A DNA stretch of 34,916 nucleotides from Rhodobacteraceae bacterium WD3A24. Lineage in GTDB: Bacteria > Pseudomonadota > Alphaproteobacteria > Rhodobacterales > Rhodobacteraceae. The translations under genes and the position numbers were made by a program. The stretch spans positions 1 to 34,916 of the forward strand of contig PUHN01000040.1 in assembly GCA_002967695.1 (NCBI GenBank), read 5' to 3'. The notes under the pieces were generated by a model. The model saw nothing but the letters and a program-made list of their open reading frames with translations. It did no database searches and had not been told where the DNA came from. This document shows positions 8,311 through 16,723 of the stretch, piece after piece. Within the stretch, counting starts at the first letter, position 1. The number at the start of each line of letters is the position of its first letter.

Positions 8311-8331
8311 GGGCGGCGCTGGTCGCCGCCC
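8311..8331. terminator. GC hairpin between converging genes, weak terminator candidate
   Basis: GGGCGGCG (8311-8318) and CGCCGCCC (8324-8331) form a perfect 8-bp stem with a 5-base loop. It begins 11 bases after the stop of the phosphatase gene, and the haemoglobin gene converges on it from the right. No T tract follows on either strand, so termination would need Rho or be partial. Confidence 0.45.
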
Positions 8332-8386
8332 GGAGGGCGCGTCCGTGCGTTCGAGTAGAACCGCCGATCTGCCCGTTGCCCGTCCG

Positions 8387-8761
8387 TCAGACCCGGACGA
8401 TCTCGTCCTTGAGGCCGTAGGCGATTTCGAGGACTTCGCGCCGCGACTGCGGGTCGACGCCGTGCGCATCCAGCGTGTCCAGGATATCATCCACCGCGGC
8501 GATGTACTCGGCCATGCTGATGTTCATGCCCCGATGCGCCTCGGGCATGGAGCGCCCGCCGTATGCGGCCTCGCCACCGGTGCCCATGGCAAAGAAATCG
8601 CACAGGTTCCGCTTGACCTTGGCAAGGTGCTCGGGCGTTTCGAGATAGGGCAGGAACCGGACCTTGATCGCAGGGTTGCGCATGTGCGCGGCGACGATGT
8701 CGTCGATCAGGTTCGCGATTCCGTCGGCGGCCCCGAGCCTTTCGTAAAGCGTTGTCGTCAT
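8387..8761 (-). CDS. Group I truncated haemoglobin
   Basis: Product of 124 residues, the standard size for a 2-on-2 globin. The ATG at 8761 has a strong AAGGAGGAGG site. It opens with TLYERLGAADGIANLIDDIV, the family's first helix. MGTGGEAAYGGRSMPEAHRG contains His76, the expected proximal haem ligand, in the group I (GlbN-type) context. Such proteins bind oxygen or nitric oxide in the cytoplasm and often detoxify NO; the ligand here is not shown. A divergent HxlR-type regulator starts 94 bases away and is the obvious candidate for its control. Confidence 0.93.
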   Translation of the reverse strand: MTTTLYERLGAADGIANLIDDIVAAHMRNPAIKVRFLPYLETPEHLAKVKRNLCDFFAMGTGGEAAYGGRSMPEAHRGMNISMAEYIAAVDDILDTLDAHGVDPQSRREVLEIAYGLKDEIVRV

Positions 8762-8855
8762 TGCACTTCCTCCTCCTTGACGCTCGTCTTTGGCAATCCT
8801 CCACGATCTGCTAGGCTGCATCCAGTTCAGGAAGTGAACCGGCATCGGAGGAACG
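8762..8855. promoter_or_regulatory. Divergent promoter region shared by the globin and the HxlR-type regulator
   Basis: These 94 bases hold both ribosome sites: AGGAGGAGG facing left for the globin and CGGAGGAA facing right for the regulator. Both promoters must lie within or next to them. The plus strand contains TTGACG at 8777 and AGTTCAGGAAGTGAACC near 8824-8840. In the latter, GTTC and GAAC form a short dyad (GTTC-AGGAAGT-GAAC) that could be an operator. This assignment is inferred from layout. Confidence 0.5.
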
Positions 8856-9542
8856 ATGGATTCGCAGGGAGGATACGGACAGTTCTGCCCCGTCGCGATG
8901 TCCGCCGAGGTGCTGTGTACGCGGTGGACGATGCTCGTGGTCCGCGAATTGCTTGCCGGCAGCACCCGCTTCAACGAGTTGCGCCGGGGCCTGCCGCGCA
9001 TGTCGCCCGCGCTGCTGTCCAAGCGGCTGGGCGAGCTGGAGGAGGCGGGCATCATCACCCGCAGCGTGGACGGGCGCGGCGAAAGCCCGACCTACCACCC
9101 CACCGAGGCCGGCAAGGAACTGATGCAGGTGGTCGTGGCGATGGGCGAATGGGGGCAGAAATGGCTCGAGTCGCAGCTGTCGCTGCGCAATCTCGACCCC
9201 TCTCTGCTGATGTGGGACATGCGGCGCAACCTGAACCCGACGCCGCTGCCGGGCCGCCGGGTCGTGATACAGTTCCTGTATCCCGAGGTGCGCGCCGCGC
9301 AGCGCCGGTGGTGGCTCATCGTCGATGGCGAGACGGTCGATCTCTGCTCGGTCGAGCCGGGCTTCGACGTCGATCTCTACGTCAGCACCGACCTGCGCAC
9401 GATGACGGCGATCTGGATGGGGCTGACGTCGGTGCGTGCCGCCGTTGACGAGGACAAGCTGGCCCTGGTCGGCGAACGGGCCGTGGCCGACCAGATGCAG
9501 CAGTGGCTGGGGCTGAGCCCCTTCGCCCGGCAGCCGGCCTGA
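8856..9542 (+). CDS. HxlR-family transcriptional regulator with a C-terminal SCP2-like domain
   Basis: Product of 228 residues with a GGAGGAA ribosome site. Residues 10-100 form the HxlR winged helix: CPVAMSAEVLCTRWTMLVVR, then RFNELRRGLPRMSPALLSKR for the recognition helix and ITRSVDGRGESPTYHPTEAG for the wing. Plain HxlR proteins have about 110-130 residues. The extra 110 residues resemble a sterol-carrier-like (SCP2) ligand domain, ending in LALVGERAVADQMQQWLGLS. Cys11 and Cys21 could be redox-sensing, since some family members sense aldehydes or electrophiles through cysteine. Divergence from the globin gene suggests control of that gene and of its own. Confidence 0.9.
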   Translation: MDSQGGYGQFCPVAMSAEVLCTRWTMLVVRELLAGSTRFNELRRGLPRMSPALLSKRLGELEEAGIITRSVDGRGESPTYHPTEAGKELMQVVVAMGEWGQKWLESQLSLRNLDPSLLMWDMRRNLNPTPLPGRRVVIQFLYPEVRAAQRRWWLIVDGETVDLCSVEPGFDVDLYVSTDLRTMTAIWMGLTSVRAAVDEDKLALVGERAVADQMQQWLGLSPFARQPA

Positions 9543-9544
9543 CC

Positions 9545-9559
9545 GCGGCCCGCGGCCGC
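9545..9559. other. Short dyad between converging stops
   Basis: GCGGCC, loop CGC, GGCCGC form a 6-bp stem filling the 17-base gap between the regulator's stop and the bztD stop. It may separate the two converging transcripts, but there is no T tract. Confidence 0.35.
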
Positions 9560-10366
9560 TCAGTGCCCCAGGATCTGGCTGAGGAACAGCTTCGTGCGAT
9601 CGGATTGCGGGTTGAGGAAGAACGCCTCGGGTTCGTTCTGCTCCACGATCTGGCCCTGATCCATGAAGATCACGCGGTTGGCCACCTGGCGGGCGAAGCC
9701 CATCTCGTGGGTGACGCAGATCATCGTCATCCCCTCCTCGGCCAGCTCGATCATGGTGTCGAGCACCTCCTTGATCATCTCGGGATCGAGCGCCGAGGTG
9801 GGCTCGTCGAAAAGCATGATCTTGGGGCGCATGCACAGGCTGCGCGCGATCGCCACGCGCTGCTGCTGGCCGCCCGAAAGCTGGCCGGGATACTTGTCGG
9901 CCTGCTCGGGGATCTTGACCTTGGTGAGGAAATGCATCGCGATCTCCTCGGCCTCCTTCCGGGGCGTCTTGCGCACCCAGATCGGCGCCAGCGTGCAGTT
10001 CTCCAGAATGGTCAGATGCGGAAACAGGTTGAAGTGCTGAAACACCATCCCAACCTCGGAGCGCACCCGGTCGATGTTCTTTAGGTCGGCGTTGAGTTCC
10101 ACCCCGTCCACGGTGATCTCGCCCGACTGGTGTTCCTCCAGCCGGTTGACGCAGCGGATCAGCGTGGACTTGCCCGACCCGGACGGGCCGCAGACAACGA
10201 TCCGCTCGCCCTCATACACCGTCATGTCGATATCGCGCAGCACGTGGAAGGCGCCGAACCACTTGTTCATCTTGCTGACCTGGATCGCCACCTTGTCGCT
10301 CACCGTCAGGCGGCTGGTGTCGATCTTGCGCTCGGTCGCGGCGTCGGGAAGAGTGGCTTCGGCCAT
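9560..10366 (-). CDS. bztD: ATP-binding subunit of the glutamate/glutamine/aspartate/asparagine ABC importer
   Basis: Product of 268 residues with an AAGGAG ribosome site. It has a complete nucleotide-binding domain: Walker [10 protein letters not shown] at 60-68, Q-loop Phe-Gln at 109-110, signature LSGGQQQR at 163-170, Walker B IMLFDE at 183-188 and switch His220. It is closest in pattern to the polar amino-acid (PAAT) family, and the N-terminal 25-residue tail fits BztD/AapP proteins. It powers import through BztB and BztC at the cytoplasmic face. It is the last gene of the bzt operon and converges with the HxlR-type regulator. Confidence 0.95.
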   Translation of the reverse strand: MAEATLPDAATERKIDTSRLTVSDKVAIQVSKMNKWFGAFHVLRDIDMTVYEGERIVVCGPSGSGKSTLIRCVNRLEEHQSGEITVDGVELNADLKNIDRVRSEVGMVFQHFNLFPHLTILENCTLAPIWVRKTPRKEAEEIAMHFLTKVKIPEQADKYPGQLSGGQQQRVAIARSLCMRPKIMLFDEPTSALDPEMIKEVLDTMIELAEEGMTMICVTHEMGFARQVANRVIFMDQGQIVEQNEPEAFFLNPQSDRTKLFLSQILGH

Positions 10367-10381
10367 CGGAGGCTCCTTGGG

Positions 10382-11668
10382 TTAGTGACCCTTCTGCAGC
10401 TTGCGCTCAAGATACATCGAATAGCGCGAGATGCTGAAGCAGAAGATGAAGAACAATGCGCCGATGAAGATGAACAGCTCCCAGTAGATACCGTTCCAGT
10501 CGGTATCGGCGCGGATCGAATTGGACAGCCCGACCGGATCGAGCAGGCCGATGAAGACCACCAGCGTCGTATCCTTGAACAGCCCGATGAAGGTGTTGAC
10601 GATGCCGGGGATGGAGATCTTGAGCGCCTGCGGCATGATGATGAGCCGCTGCGCCTTCCAGTAGTCGAGCCCCAGCGCATCGGCGGCCTCGTACTGCCCG
10701 CGCGGCAGCGCCGCCAGCCCCCCGCGCACGACCTCGGCGATATAGGCGCCCGCGAACAGCGTCGCCATGATCACCACCCGCAGGACGAGATCGAAACTGG
10801 TGCCCGGCGGCAGGAAGTAGTTGAGCAGCAGCGAGGCGGTGAAAAGCAGCGTGATCAGCGGCACGCCCCGGATGAACTCGATGAAGCCGATGCACACCGA
10901 GCGCAGAAACAGCATGTCCGACTGTCGCCCGAGCGCCAGCAGGATGCCCAGCGGCAGCGACAGCGAAATGGCGCTGATGCCGATGATCATCGACAGCAGG
11001 AACCCCCCGATACTGTCGGAGCGCACGAAATCGATCCCCAATGGGACCGCATCGCGCAGCTCGCCCAGCAGGGGCGGCGCCGCAAACAGCCACCACAACA
11101 CGGGCGCGACGAAGGCCGCGACCGTTGCCGCGAGCGGCGCGCCGGGCGCGGTGAGGCGCCAGGCCAGATACCCTACTCCGAAACCCGCCGCCGCCAGGAG
11201 GGGCAGCCACGCCGAGCCGCCCCAAAGCAGGAAATACCCGACAAACGGATAGGCTGCCGAAAACCACAACAGTCGCCGCGGCAGTTCACTGAACAGCACC
11301 GGCGCGAGCGCCACCAGAAGCAGCACGAGCGCCAGGACCGGCCGCCAGTAGTGCTCGGGCGGGTAGAAGCCGAACAGGAGCTGATGCCAGCGATCCCTGA
11401 TGACAGCGAAACAGGCCCCCGAAACCCCGTCAAGGATTTCGCGGCACTCGCTCAGACTGCCCGCATTCCATACCGCATTTCCCAACCATGGGGATACATG
11501 CGCCAGAATCCACCACACCACATAGAGCGAAGCGACTGTCAGAAGCGTATTGACCCAGCCCGAGAACAGGTTTTCGCGCATCCATCTGACCGCGCCGGCT
11601 TCGAGCGGCGGCGGCGGTCTCTCGGGCAGCATCTCGCGCCGGACGAAGGTGGGAGCGGTGGCGGGCAT
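10382..11668 (-). CDS. bztC: Permease subunit BztC of the acidic amino acid/amide ABC importer
   Basis: Product of 428 residues with many membrane helices. A long N-terminal half (about 1-210) with several extra helices precedes the ordinary PAAT permease core. In the core, EVVRGGLAALPRGQYEAADA (from about 312) and ALGLDYWKAQRLIIMPQAL form the EAA loop that docks on BztD. The doubled size is typical of Bzt/Aap permeases and not a fusion artefact. Its ATG lies 1 base from the bztB stop, so translation is probably coupled. With BztB it forms the transmembrane path. Confidence 0.94.
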   Translation of the reverse strand: MPATAPTFVRREMLPERPPPPLEAGAVRWMRENLFSGWVNTLLTVASLYVVWWILAHVSPWLGNAVWNAGSLSECREILDGVSGACFAVIRDRWHQLLFGFYPPEHYWRPVLALVLLLVALAPVLFSELPRRLLWFSAAYPFVGYFLLWGGSAWLPLLAAAGFGVGYLAWRLTAPGAPLAATVAAFVAPVLWWLFAAPPLLGELRDAVPLGIDFVRSDSIGGFLLSMIIGISAISLSLPLGILLALGRQSDMLFLRSVCIGFIEFIRGVPLITLLFTASLLLNYFLPPGTSFDLVLRVVIMATLFAGAYIAEVVRGGLAALPRGQYEAADALGLDYWKAQRLIIMPQALKISIPGIVNTFIGLFKDTTLVVFIGLLDPVGLSNSIRADTDWNGIYWELFIFIGALFFIFCFSISRYSMYLERKLQKGH

Positions 11669-11669
11669 C

Positions 11670-12923
11670 TCAGCGCTCCTTGAGCTTGATACGGCTGTTA
11701 TAGACGTTCATCGCGCCCGAAATGAGCAGGCTGATGATCAGATAGATCAGCATCAGCAGCATCATGCCCTCCAGCTCGCGCCCGGTCTGGTTGATGGTGA
11801 TGCCGCCCAGGGTGGAGCGCAGATCCATGTATCCAACCGCCAGGGCGAGAGAGGTGTTCTTCGTCAGGTTGAGATACTGCGAGATGAGGGGGGGGATGAT
11901 GATGCGCAGCGCCTGCGGCAGGATCACCAGCCGCATGGTTAGATTCGGCTTCAGCCCGAGCGCCGCGGCCGCCTCGGACTGCCCCCTGGAGACCGCAAGG
12001 ATGCCCGAGCGCACGATCTCGGCGACAAAGGCCCCCGTATAGATGCCCAGCCCCAGCGTCAGCGCGATCAGCGAATTGCGCAGATGTGTCCCGCCGCCGA
12101 AATTGAAGCCGCGCAACGCCGGGTAATCGAGCCCGGCGTCGAGCGCATAAAGCATCACCAACAGCGGCGTGACCAGCAGCAGCACCGATTTCCACCATGT
12201 GACGGGGCGCACCCCGGTTGCGTTCTGCACCCGCGTGGCATGGGCCAGCAGCCGCCCGTTGGCGTAAAACGACAACGCGATGACCCCGATCACGGCCAGC
12301 GCGTTGAGGCTGATGTTGAAATAGTGAAGGTTCAGCGTGCCGAGTCCGCGCGCAAACTCGACCGCCGGGATGTAGACGCCGCGATTGCTGATCGCCACGG
12401 CGTCGCCCAGAAGCATGCTCGCCGCGGGATCGTCGCCACGGAATTCGCGCGGCGACGGCGTCGCTTCGGTCATTATCGCGAAAAAGATCAGAATCCACAG
12501 CAACGTGGGAATGTTGCGAAAGACCTCGACATAAACGGCCAGGAGCCTGGCGGTCAGCCAGTTTTTCGAGAGTCTCAGCATCCCTGCGAGCACCCCGACC
12601 ACCGTGGCGAGCGCGCAGCCCAGAACAGCTACGAGCAGCGTGTTGAGAAGCCCCACGAACATCGCGCGGCCATGGCTCATCTGGTTGTCGTATTCGATCA
12701 GGGTCTGGTTGATATCGTAACCGGCACTCTCCCAAAGGAAATCGAAACTGAAATTCTTGTTCAGCGCGGCGAGATTGGTGATCGTGTTGTCCACCAGCCA
12801 GGCGATCGCGCCCATGAACAGCATCAGGAACACGATCTGGATGGTGACGGAGCGATACCGCGTATCGTAGAGCAGCATGCTCGGTCGGAAGGCCCTGTCG
12901 GGGGCCGGGGACGATGTCGCCAT
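11670..12923 (-). CDS. bztB: Permease subunit BztB of the acidic amino acid/amide ABC importer
   Basis: Product of 417 residues. The N-terminal YDTRYRSVTIQIVFLMLFMG is the first helix typical of BztB/AapQ. SHGRAMFVGLLNTLLVAVLG at about 83-102 begins the transport domain. A long insert at about 150-280 carries extra helices and a periplasmic stretch. The EAA loop is RSGILAVSRGQSEAAAALG (305-323) followed by RLVILPQALRIIIPP. It partners BztC in the inner membrane. A strong hairpin at 13044-13074 separates it from bztA, probably lowering its expression relative to the binding protein. Confidence 0.94.
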   Translation of the reverse strand: MATSSPAPDRAFRPSMLLYDTRYRSVTIQIVFLMLFMGAIAWLVDNTITNLAALNKNFSFDFLWESAGYDINQTLIEYDNQMSHGRAMFVGLLNTLLVAVLGCALATVVGVLAGMLRLSKNWLTARLLAVYVEVFRNIPTLLWILIFFAIMTEATPSPREFRGDDPAASMLLGDAVAISNRGVYIPAVEFARGLGTLNLHYFNISLNALAVIGVIALSFYANGRLLAHATRVQNATGVRPVTWWKSVLLLVTPLLVMLYALDAGLDYPALRGFNFGGGTHLRNSLIALTLGLGIYTGAFVAEIVRSGILAVSRGQSEAAAALGLKPNLTMRLVILPQALRIIIPPLISQYLNLTKNTSLALAVGYMDLRSTLGGITINQTGRELEGMMLLMLIYLIISLLISGAMNVYNSRIKLKER

Positions 12924-13043
12924 TGGCCTGAGCTACCCTCCGGGCGCCGCGCCGCGTCGGTGTCTTGTGCTTCGCAGGCCGTTTGCGGCCCGCGAGACGC
13001 CTGTGGCCGGACGTGTCGCCGTTTTCGAAAGACGATGGCAGGT

Positions 13044-13074
13044 GGGGCGCGCGCGGGCAGTTGGCGCGCGCCCC
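13044..13074 (-). other. Strong hairpin between bztA and bztB
   Basis: GGGGCGCGCGC (13044-13054) pairs perfectly with GCGCGCGCCCC (13064-13074): an 11-bp GC stem with a 9-base loop, placed 10 bases after the bztA stop. No T tract follows. In binding-protein operons such stems commonly protect the upstream message from 3' decay or cause partial termination, giving excess binding protein. That role is inferred here. Confidence 0.72.
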
Positions 13075-13084
13075 CCTTACCGCC

Positions 13085-14101
13085 TCAGCGGAACGGCGGC
13101 GCGTACATCAGGCCGCCCTGGGTCCACTGCGCATTCAGCCCGCGAGACAGGCCGATCGGCGTCTGCTCCCCGATGGTGGAGGCGAATATCTCGCCGTAAT
13201 TGCCGTTCGCCGCGATCGCGCGCACGGCCCAGTCGCTGTCGAGGCCGAGCACCTCGCCGAAATTGCCCTCGGTTCCAAGAAGGCGGTTGACCTCGGGGCG
13301 GTCGGTGCCCTCGGCCAGCTCCGCGATATTGGCCGAGGTCACGCCCAGCTCCTCGGCGGCGATCAAGGCATTGAGGGTCCAGCGCACGATATCGCCCCAC
13401 TCCTCGTCGCCCTCGCGGACCACCGGACCCAGCGGCTCCTTGGAGATGATCTCGGGCAGGATCACGTGATCCTCCGGGGTCTCGAAGCTCGCGCGCGTGG
13501 CGGCAAGGCCGGAGGAATCGGTTGTGTAGACATCGCAGGCGCCGGCGAGATACTGCTGCTGGGCCTCCGCGTTCGTCTCGATCGGAACCGGCTCGTATTC
13601 CATGTTGTTGGACCGGAAGAAGTCCGCGAGGTTGAGTTCGGTCGTGGTCCCGGTCTGGATGCAGACCGTCGCACCATCCAGTTCGAGCGCCGATCCGATG
13701 CCGTAGTCGCGCCGGATCATGAAGCCCTGGCCGTCATAGTAGTTGATTCCGACGAAGGTGAAGCCCAGATCGGCGTCGCGTGTGAAGGTCCAGGTCGTGT
13801 TCCGCGCGAGCATGTCGATCTCGCCCGAGGCGAGCGCCGAGAAACGGGTCTGGCCGGTCAATGGAACGAAGTTGATCGCCTGGGGATCATCGAGCACGGC
13901 CGCAGCCACCGCGCGGCACACGGCCACGTCGAAACCCTGCCAGACGCCGTTTGCGTCGGGTGCCGCAAAGCCGGCGAGGCCAGTATTGACACCGCAGTTC
14001 AGTTCGCCCCTTTCCTGGACCTCCTCCAGCGTCTGCGCGGATGCGACGCCTGCGGCAAGGCCGGCCGCCGCCAGCGCACCAAGGAATGCTGTCTTTTTCA
14101 T
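13085..14101 (-). CDS. bztA: Periplasmic amino-acid binding protein BztA
   Basis: Product of 338 residues. A signal peptide, MKKTAFLGALAAAGLAAGVA, is followed by a likely cut after ASA and before QTLEE. Mature residues include LNCGVNTGLAGFAAPDANGV and WQGFDVAVCRAVAAAVL, the family-3 solute-binding signature. The C-terminal part has LNALIAAEELGVTSANIAEL and NRLLGTEGNFGEVLGLDSDW, typical of AapJ/BztA. It captures glutamate, glutamine, aspartate and asparagine and delivers them to BztBC. The ribosome site is AGGAAGAGG. It is the first gene of the operon. Confidence 0.96.
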   Translation of the reverse strand: MKKTAFLGALAAAGLAAGVASAQTLEEVQERGELNCGVNTGLAGFAAPDANGVWQGFDVAVCRAVAAAVLDDPQAINFVPLTGQTRFSALASGEIDMLARNTTWTFTRDADLGFTFVGINYYDGQGFMIRRDYGIGSALELDGATVCIQTGTTTELNLADFFRSNNMEYEPVPIETNAEAQQQYLAGACDVYTTDSSGLAATRASFETPEDHVILPEIISKEPLGPVVREGDEEWGDIVRWTLNALIAAEELGVTSANIAELAEGTDRPEVNRLLGTEGNFGEVLGLDSDWAVRAIAANGNYGEIFASTIGEQTPIGLSRGLNAQWTQGGLMYAPPFR

Positions 14102-14277
14102 GGATACCTCTTCCTGTTGTCCGCCCTCGTAAGGCGATTATGATTGACCGGACGGCCATTTGACGTGACGGGGAGGCCCCGCAACGACATCAACTTTGTT
14201 CGATAGCGACATGAGGCGTCAAGTCTTGCCCGCGCGGGCCGAACCGCCTCGGGCCCCATCTGCTTGAAAGATCAGCC
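14102..14277 (-). promoter_or_regulatory. Leader and promoter region of the bzt operon
   Basis: This 176-base spacer separates the Atp12 chaperone stop from bztA and is the only space large enough for the operon promoter. On the minus strand TTGACG occurs at 14221-14226, a possible -35 box. A matching -10 is not convincing. Nothing in the spacer looks like a gene. Confidence 0.45.
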
Positions 14278-15006
14278 CTATCCGCGGCGGCCGGCCTGCC
14301 CGTCGAGCAGGCCGAGAATCCGTACGGCGTCCAGAAATGACTGCCGCTTGCGCGCGGCCTCGGCGGCCGCCTCGTCATCCTCGCCCCACTGCTCGGCCTG
14401 CCAGGTCTCGTCGATGCGGCTTGCCGTCCACAGCGCCTCGGGCTGATCGGCGCCCATGGCCGCGCCCAGCCCGATGACCAGCGAGCCCGAAAGCGTGACA
14501 AGCTCGTAGAGCGCGGTAAGCTCGAAGGGGCCGTGCGCGCTCACCCGTTGGTGCAGAGCCTCAAGGCTCGCGGCCGGCTGCGCGACGGGCATCACCCCCG
14601 TCGTCACCTGCAGCGGCGCGTCCAGCTCGCGCGCCGCCCAGTCAAGCAGCGGCGCCCAGGCCGCCTCCTGCCGCGCGCGCAGACTGTCGGGCCCCGCGGC
14701 GCGGTAACACAGCAGATCGGTCGCGCCATAATCGGCGACATGGGCGGCGACCTCGGCATGCCGGTGCGCGACCTTGTCGATGGCGGCATTCGCCGCGCGG
14801 GTCGCGGGCATGGTGTCGGGGCGGATCTCGCCCTCCTGGGCATCCCATTCGGCGGCGATGGCCTCGGCCAGCCTGCGGGACGGCACGATCAGCGGCGTTT
14901 GCGCCGGTGTGCTGAGCCGGCGCGCGTCCAGCGCCACGCAATAGCCGCCCTCGGCCTCCTCGGCCCGCGCCGTCTCCCAGAAGCGCCTTGCGCGATTGGC
15001 GGTCAT
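14278..15006 (-). CDS. Atp12-type F1-ATPase assembly chaperone
   Basis: Product of 242 residues from the ATG at 15006. A Met 5 codons upstream lies in the GGAAGGAG ribosome site itself and is rejected. RRFWETARAEEAEGGYCVAL and LDARRLSTPAQTPLIVPSRR form the typical N-terminal region. The C-terminal SRIDETWQAEQWGEDDEAAA is the family hallmark. Atp12 proteins hold the F1 alpha subunit during ATP synthase assembly; the bacterial homologues are nearly confined to alphaproteobacteria. The start codon overlaps the stop of the HAD gene (ATGA), so the two are co-translated. Confidence 0.93.
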   Translation of the reverse strand: MTANRARRFWETARAEEAEGGYCVALDARRLSTPAQTPLIVPSRRLAEAIAAEWDAQEGEIRPDTMPATRAANAAIDKVAHRHAEVAAHVADYGATDLLCYRAAGPDSLRARQEAAWAPLLDWAARELDAPLQVTTGVMPVAQPAASLEALHQRVSAHGPFELTALYELVTLSGSLVIGLGAAMGADQPEALWTASRIDETWQAEQWGEDDEAAAEAARKRQSFLDAVRILGLLDGQAGRRG

Positions 15007-15680
15007 GCCGTCTCCTTCCACAGCGTGTCGAGCGTGTCTGAAAGCTCGTCGAAATGGCCGATCACACGCTCGGCGCCCGCCGTGGCGAGCCGGTCAGCCG
15101 CGTGATAGCCCCAGCCCACACCGATGGTGCGCAACCCCGCGGCACGGCCCATTTCCATGTCAAAGCTGGTGTCGCCGATCATCACACCATGGCGTGCCTG
15201 CGCGCCGGTCTCGCGCAGAGCCGCCTCCAGCATCGAAGGATGCGGTTTGGACGGATGGTCGTCCGCGACCTGGGTGGTGACGAAATGCTGCCGCAGATCG
15301 TGCAGCCCCATGAGATGGTCGAGCCCGCGCCGCGACTTGCCCGTCGCCACGCCCAGCAGCGCCTCGGGCCGCGCGGCAAGCGCCTTAAGCGCCGCCAGCG
15401 CCCCCGGATACAGCGGCGACTCATGTGCCTGACGCCGTGCGGCATAGGCCTGCTTGTAGTGCTCCACGATCCGGGCCGACTCGCCGTCATCCAGTTCCGG
15501 CGCCAGTTCGCGTATCGCCACGGGCAGCGAGAGCCCCACGATCGACAGTGTCCGCGCGCGCGGCGGCGGCGCGCGCCCGGCGCGGGCAAAGGCCGCGTCC
15601 ATCGCGGCGACGATATGAGCCTGACTGTCGATCAGCGTGCCGTCCACATCGAAGACGATCAGGCGCAGGGGAATGCTCAT
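15003..15680 (-). CDS. HAD-superfamily hydrolase, phosphoglycolate phosphatase-like
   Basis: Product of 225 residues with all four HAD motifs: LIVFDVDGTLID (nucleophile Asp11, acid Asp13), VATGKSRRGL (motif II), the lysine in DDHPSKPHP (motif III) and MIGDTSFDMEMGRAAG (motif IV). The helical cap between motifs I and II is subfamily IA, and the sequence resembles Gph-type phosphatases. The substrate might be 2-phosphoglycolate or another small phosphate ester and cannot be fixed from sequence. Its ATG overlaps the stop of the pseudouridine synthase and its stop overlaps the chaperone gene start. Confidence 0.92.
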   Translation of the reverse strand: MSIPLRLIVFDVDGTLIDSQAHIVAAMDAAFARAGRAPPPRARTLSIVGLSLPVAIRELAPELDDGESARIVEHYKQAYAARRQAHESPLYPGALAALKALAARPEALLGVATGKSRRGLDHLMGLHDLRQHFVTTQVADDHPSKPHPSMLEAALRETGAQARHGVMIGDTSFDMEMGRAAGLRTIGVGWGYHAADRLATAGAERVIGHFDELSDTLDTLWKETA

Positions 15681-16723
15681 CCCACCTCCTCGAACGGGTC
15701 GTCGGGCACGTCATTCACAGCCCAGCCCAGCGTCTGCCATGTGCGGGTCATGTGCTCCGGCAGCGGCGCGCTGAGCGACAGCGCCTCGCCCGTGACCGGA
15801 TGGGTCAGCCGCAGGTGGCGCGCATGCAGGTGGAGCTTGCGGCTGATATCGCCGCCAAGCTGCGCGCCCCAGCCGGCCTCGCCCTTCTCCTGGCTCGAGC
15901 CGCCATACTTGCCGTCGCCCACGATCGGGTGCCCGATTTCGGCCATGTGGGCACGCAACTGGTGTGTCCGCCCCGTCACCGGAACCAGCGCCACCCACGA
16001 CACCCGCCGCCCCAGCGCCGACAGCACGGCGTAGTCGGTAAGCGCGCGCTTGGCGCCGGGCGTATCCGCGACGCTGTCGGGATGGATGCAACGCATCTTC
16101 TCGCCCTCGCCGCCGCGGCCATGGCCGGGCGCCTTGACCAGCCCGAAGCGGATCGTTCCCATCCGCGGCTCGGGGACGCCCGCGACGGCGGCCCAGTAGA
16201 CCTTTCGCGTCTCGCGCGCGCGGAACGCTTCGCCCAGCCGCCGCGCGACACGCGGCGTGCGCGCCAGCAGAAGCAGCCCCGACGTGTCCTTGTCCAGGCG
16301 GTGGACCAGGACGGGCCGCTCCTTGTAGCCGAATTTCAGCGCCTCGGTCAGCCCGTCGACATGGCGGTTTCCCTGGCCGCTGCCGCCCTGGCTGGGAAGG
16401 CCCGGCGGCTTGTTCAGCGCTATGATATGCTGGTCCTTCCACAGGACCGCCTGCTGGATCATCTGCGCGTCGGCGTCGGAAATCCGGGGCGCTTGCGCCA
16501 CCTCGGGCGCGGGCGCTTCGGGCAACGGCGGGACGCGCAGCTTCTGTCCCGGCCGGATGCGGGTGGCGGCCTTCACCCGGCCGCCGTCGAGGCGCAGCTC
16601 GCCCTTTCGGCACATCTTCTCGATCCGCCCCTGCGAAAGCTGCGGAAAACGCTTGCGCAACCAGCGATCGAGCCGTTGATCGGCGTCGTCGGACCCGATG
16701 GTCAGGGTCTGCACCCCGCTCAT
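15677..16723 (-). CDS. RluC/RluD-family 23S rRNA pseudouridine synthase
   Basis: Product of 348 residues from the ATG at 16723, overlapping the crcB stop. An S4 RNA-binding domain covers about residues 13-65 (DQRLDRWLRKRFPQLSQGRI and GELRLDGGRV). The synthase domain starts near 95, with the catalytic HRLDKDTSGLLLLA at 141-154 (Asp144). TGRTHQLRAHMAEIGHPIVG is the third family block. It isomerises uridines in large-subunit rRNA. The layout with an S4 domain resembles RluC; which uridines it modifies is not shown. Confidence 0.93.
   Translation of the reverse strand: MSGVQTLTIGSDDADQRLDRWLRKRFPQLSQGRIEKMCRKGELRLDGGRVKAATRIRPGQKLRVPPLPEAPAPEVAQAPRISDADAQMIQQAVLWKDQHIIALNKPPGLPSQGGSGQGNRHVDGLTEALKFGYKERPVLVHRLDKDTSGLLLLARTPRVARRLGEAFRARETRKVYWAAVAGVPEPRMGTIRFGLVKAPGHGRGGEGEKMRCIHPDSVADTPGAKRALTDYAVLSALGRRVSWVALVPVTGRTHQLRAHMAEIGHPIVGDGKYGGSSQEKGEAGWGAQLGGDISRKLHLHARHLRLTHPVTGEALSLSAPLPEHMTRTWQTLGWAVNDVPDDPFEEVG

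Noticed and set aside
8311-8331. Full intrinsic terminator after the phosphatase gene
   Set aside because: The stem is good but there is no T tract on either strand, so it is kept only as a weak candidate.
10130-11683. Plus-strand frame over bztC (517 residues)
   Set aside because: Shadow of bztC; its Gln/Arg/Asp-rich low-complexity translation is typical of antisense frames at this GC.
12965-14143. Plus-strand frame over bztA (392 residues)
   Set aside because: bztA on the other strand has a signal peptide and a family-3 binding-protein signature, so this frame is a shadow.
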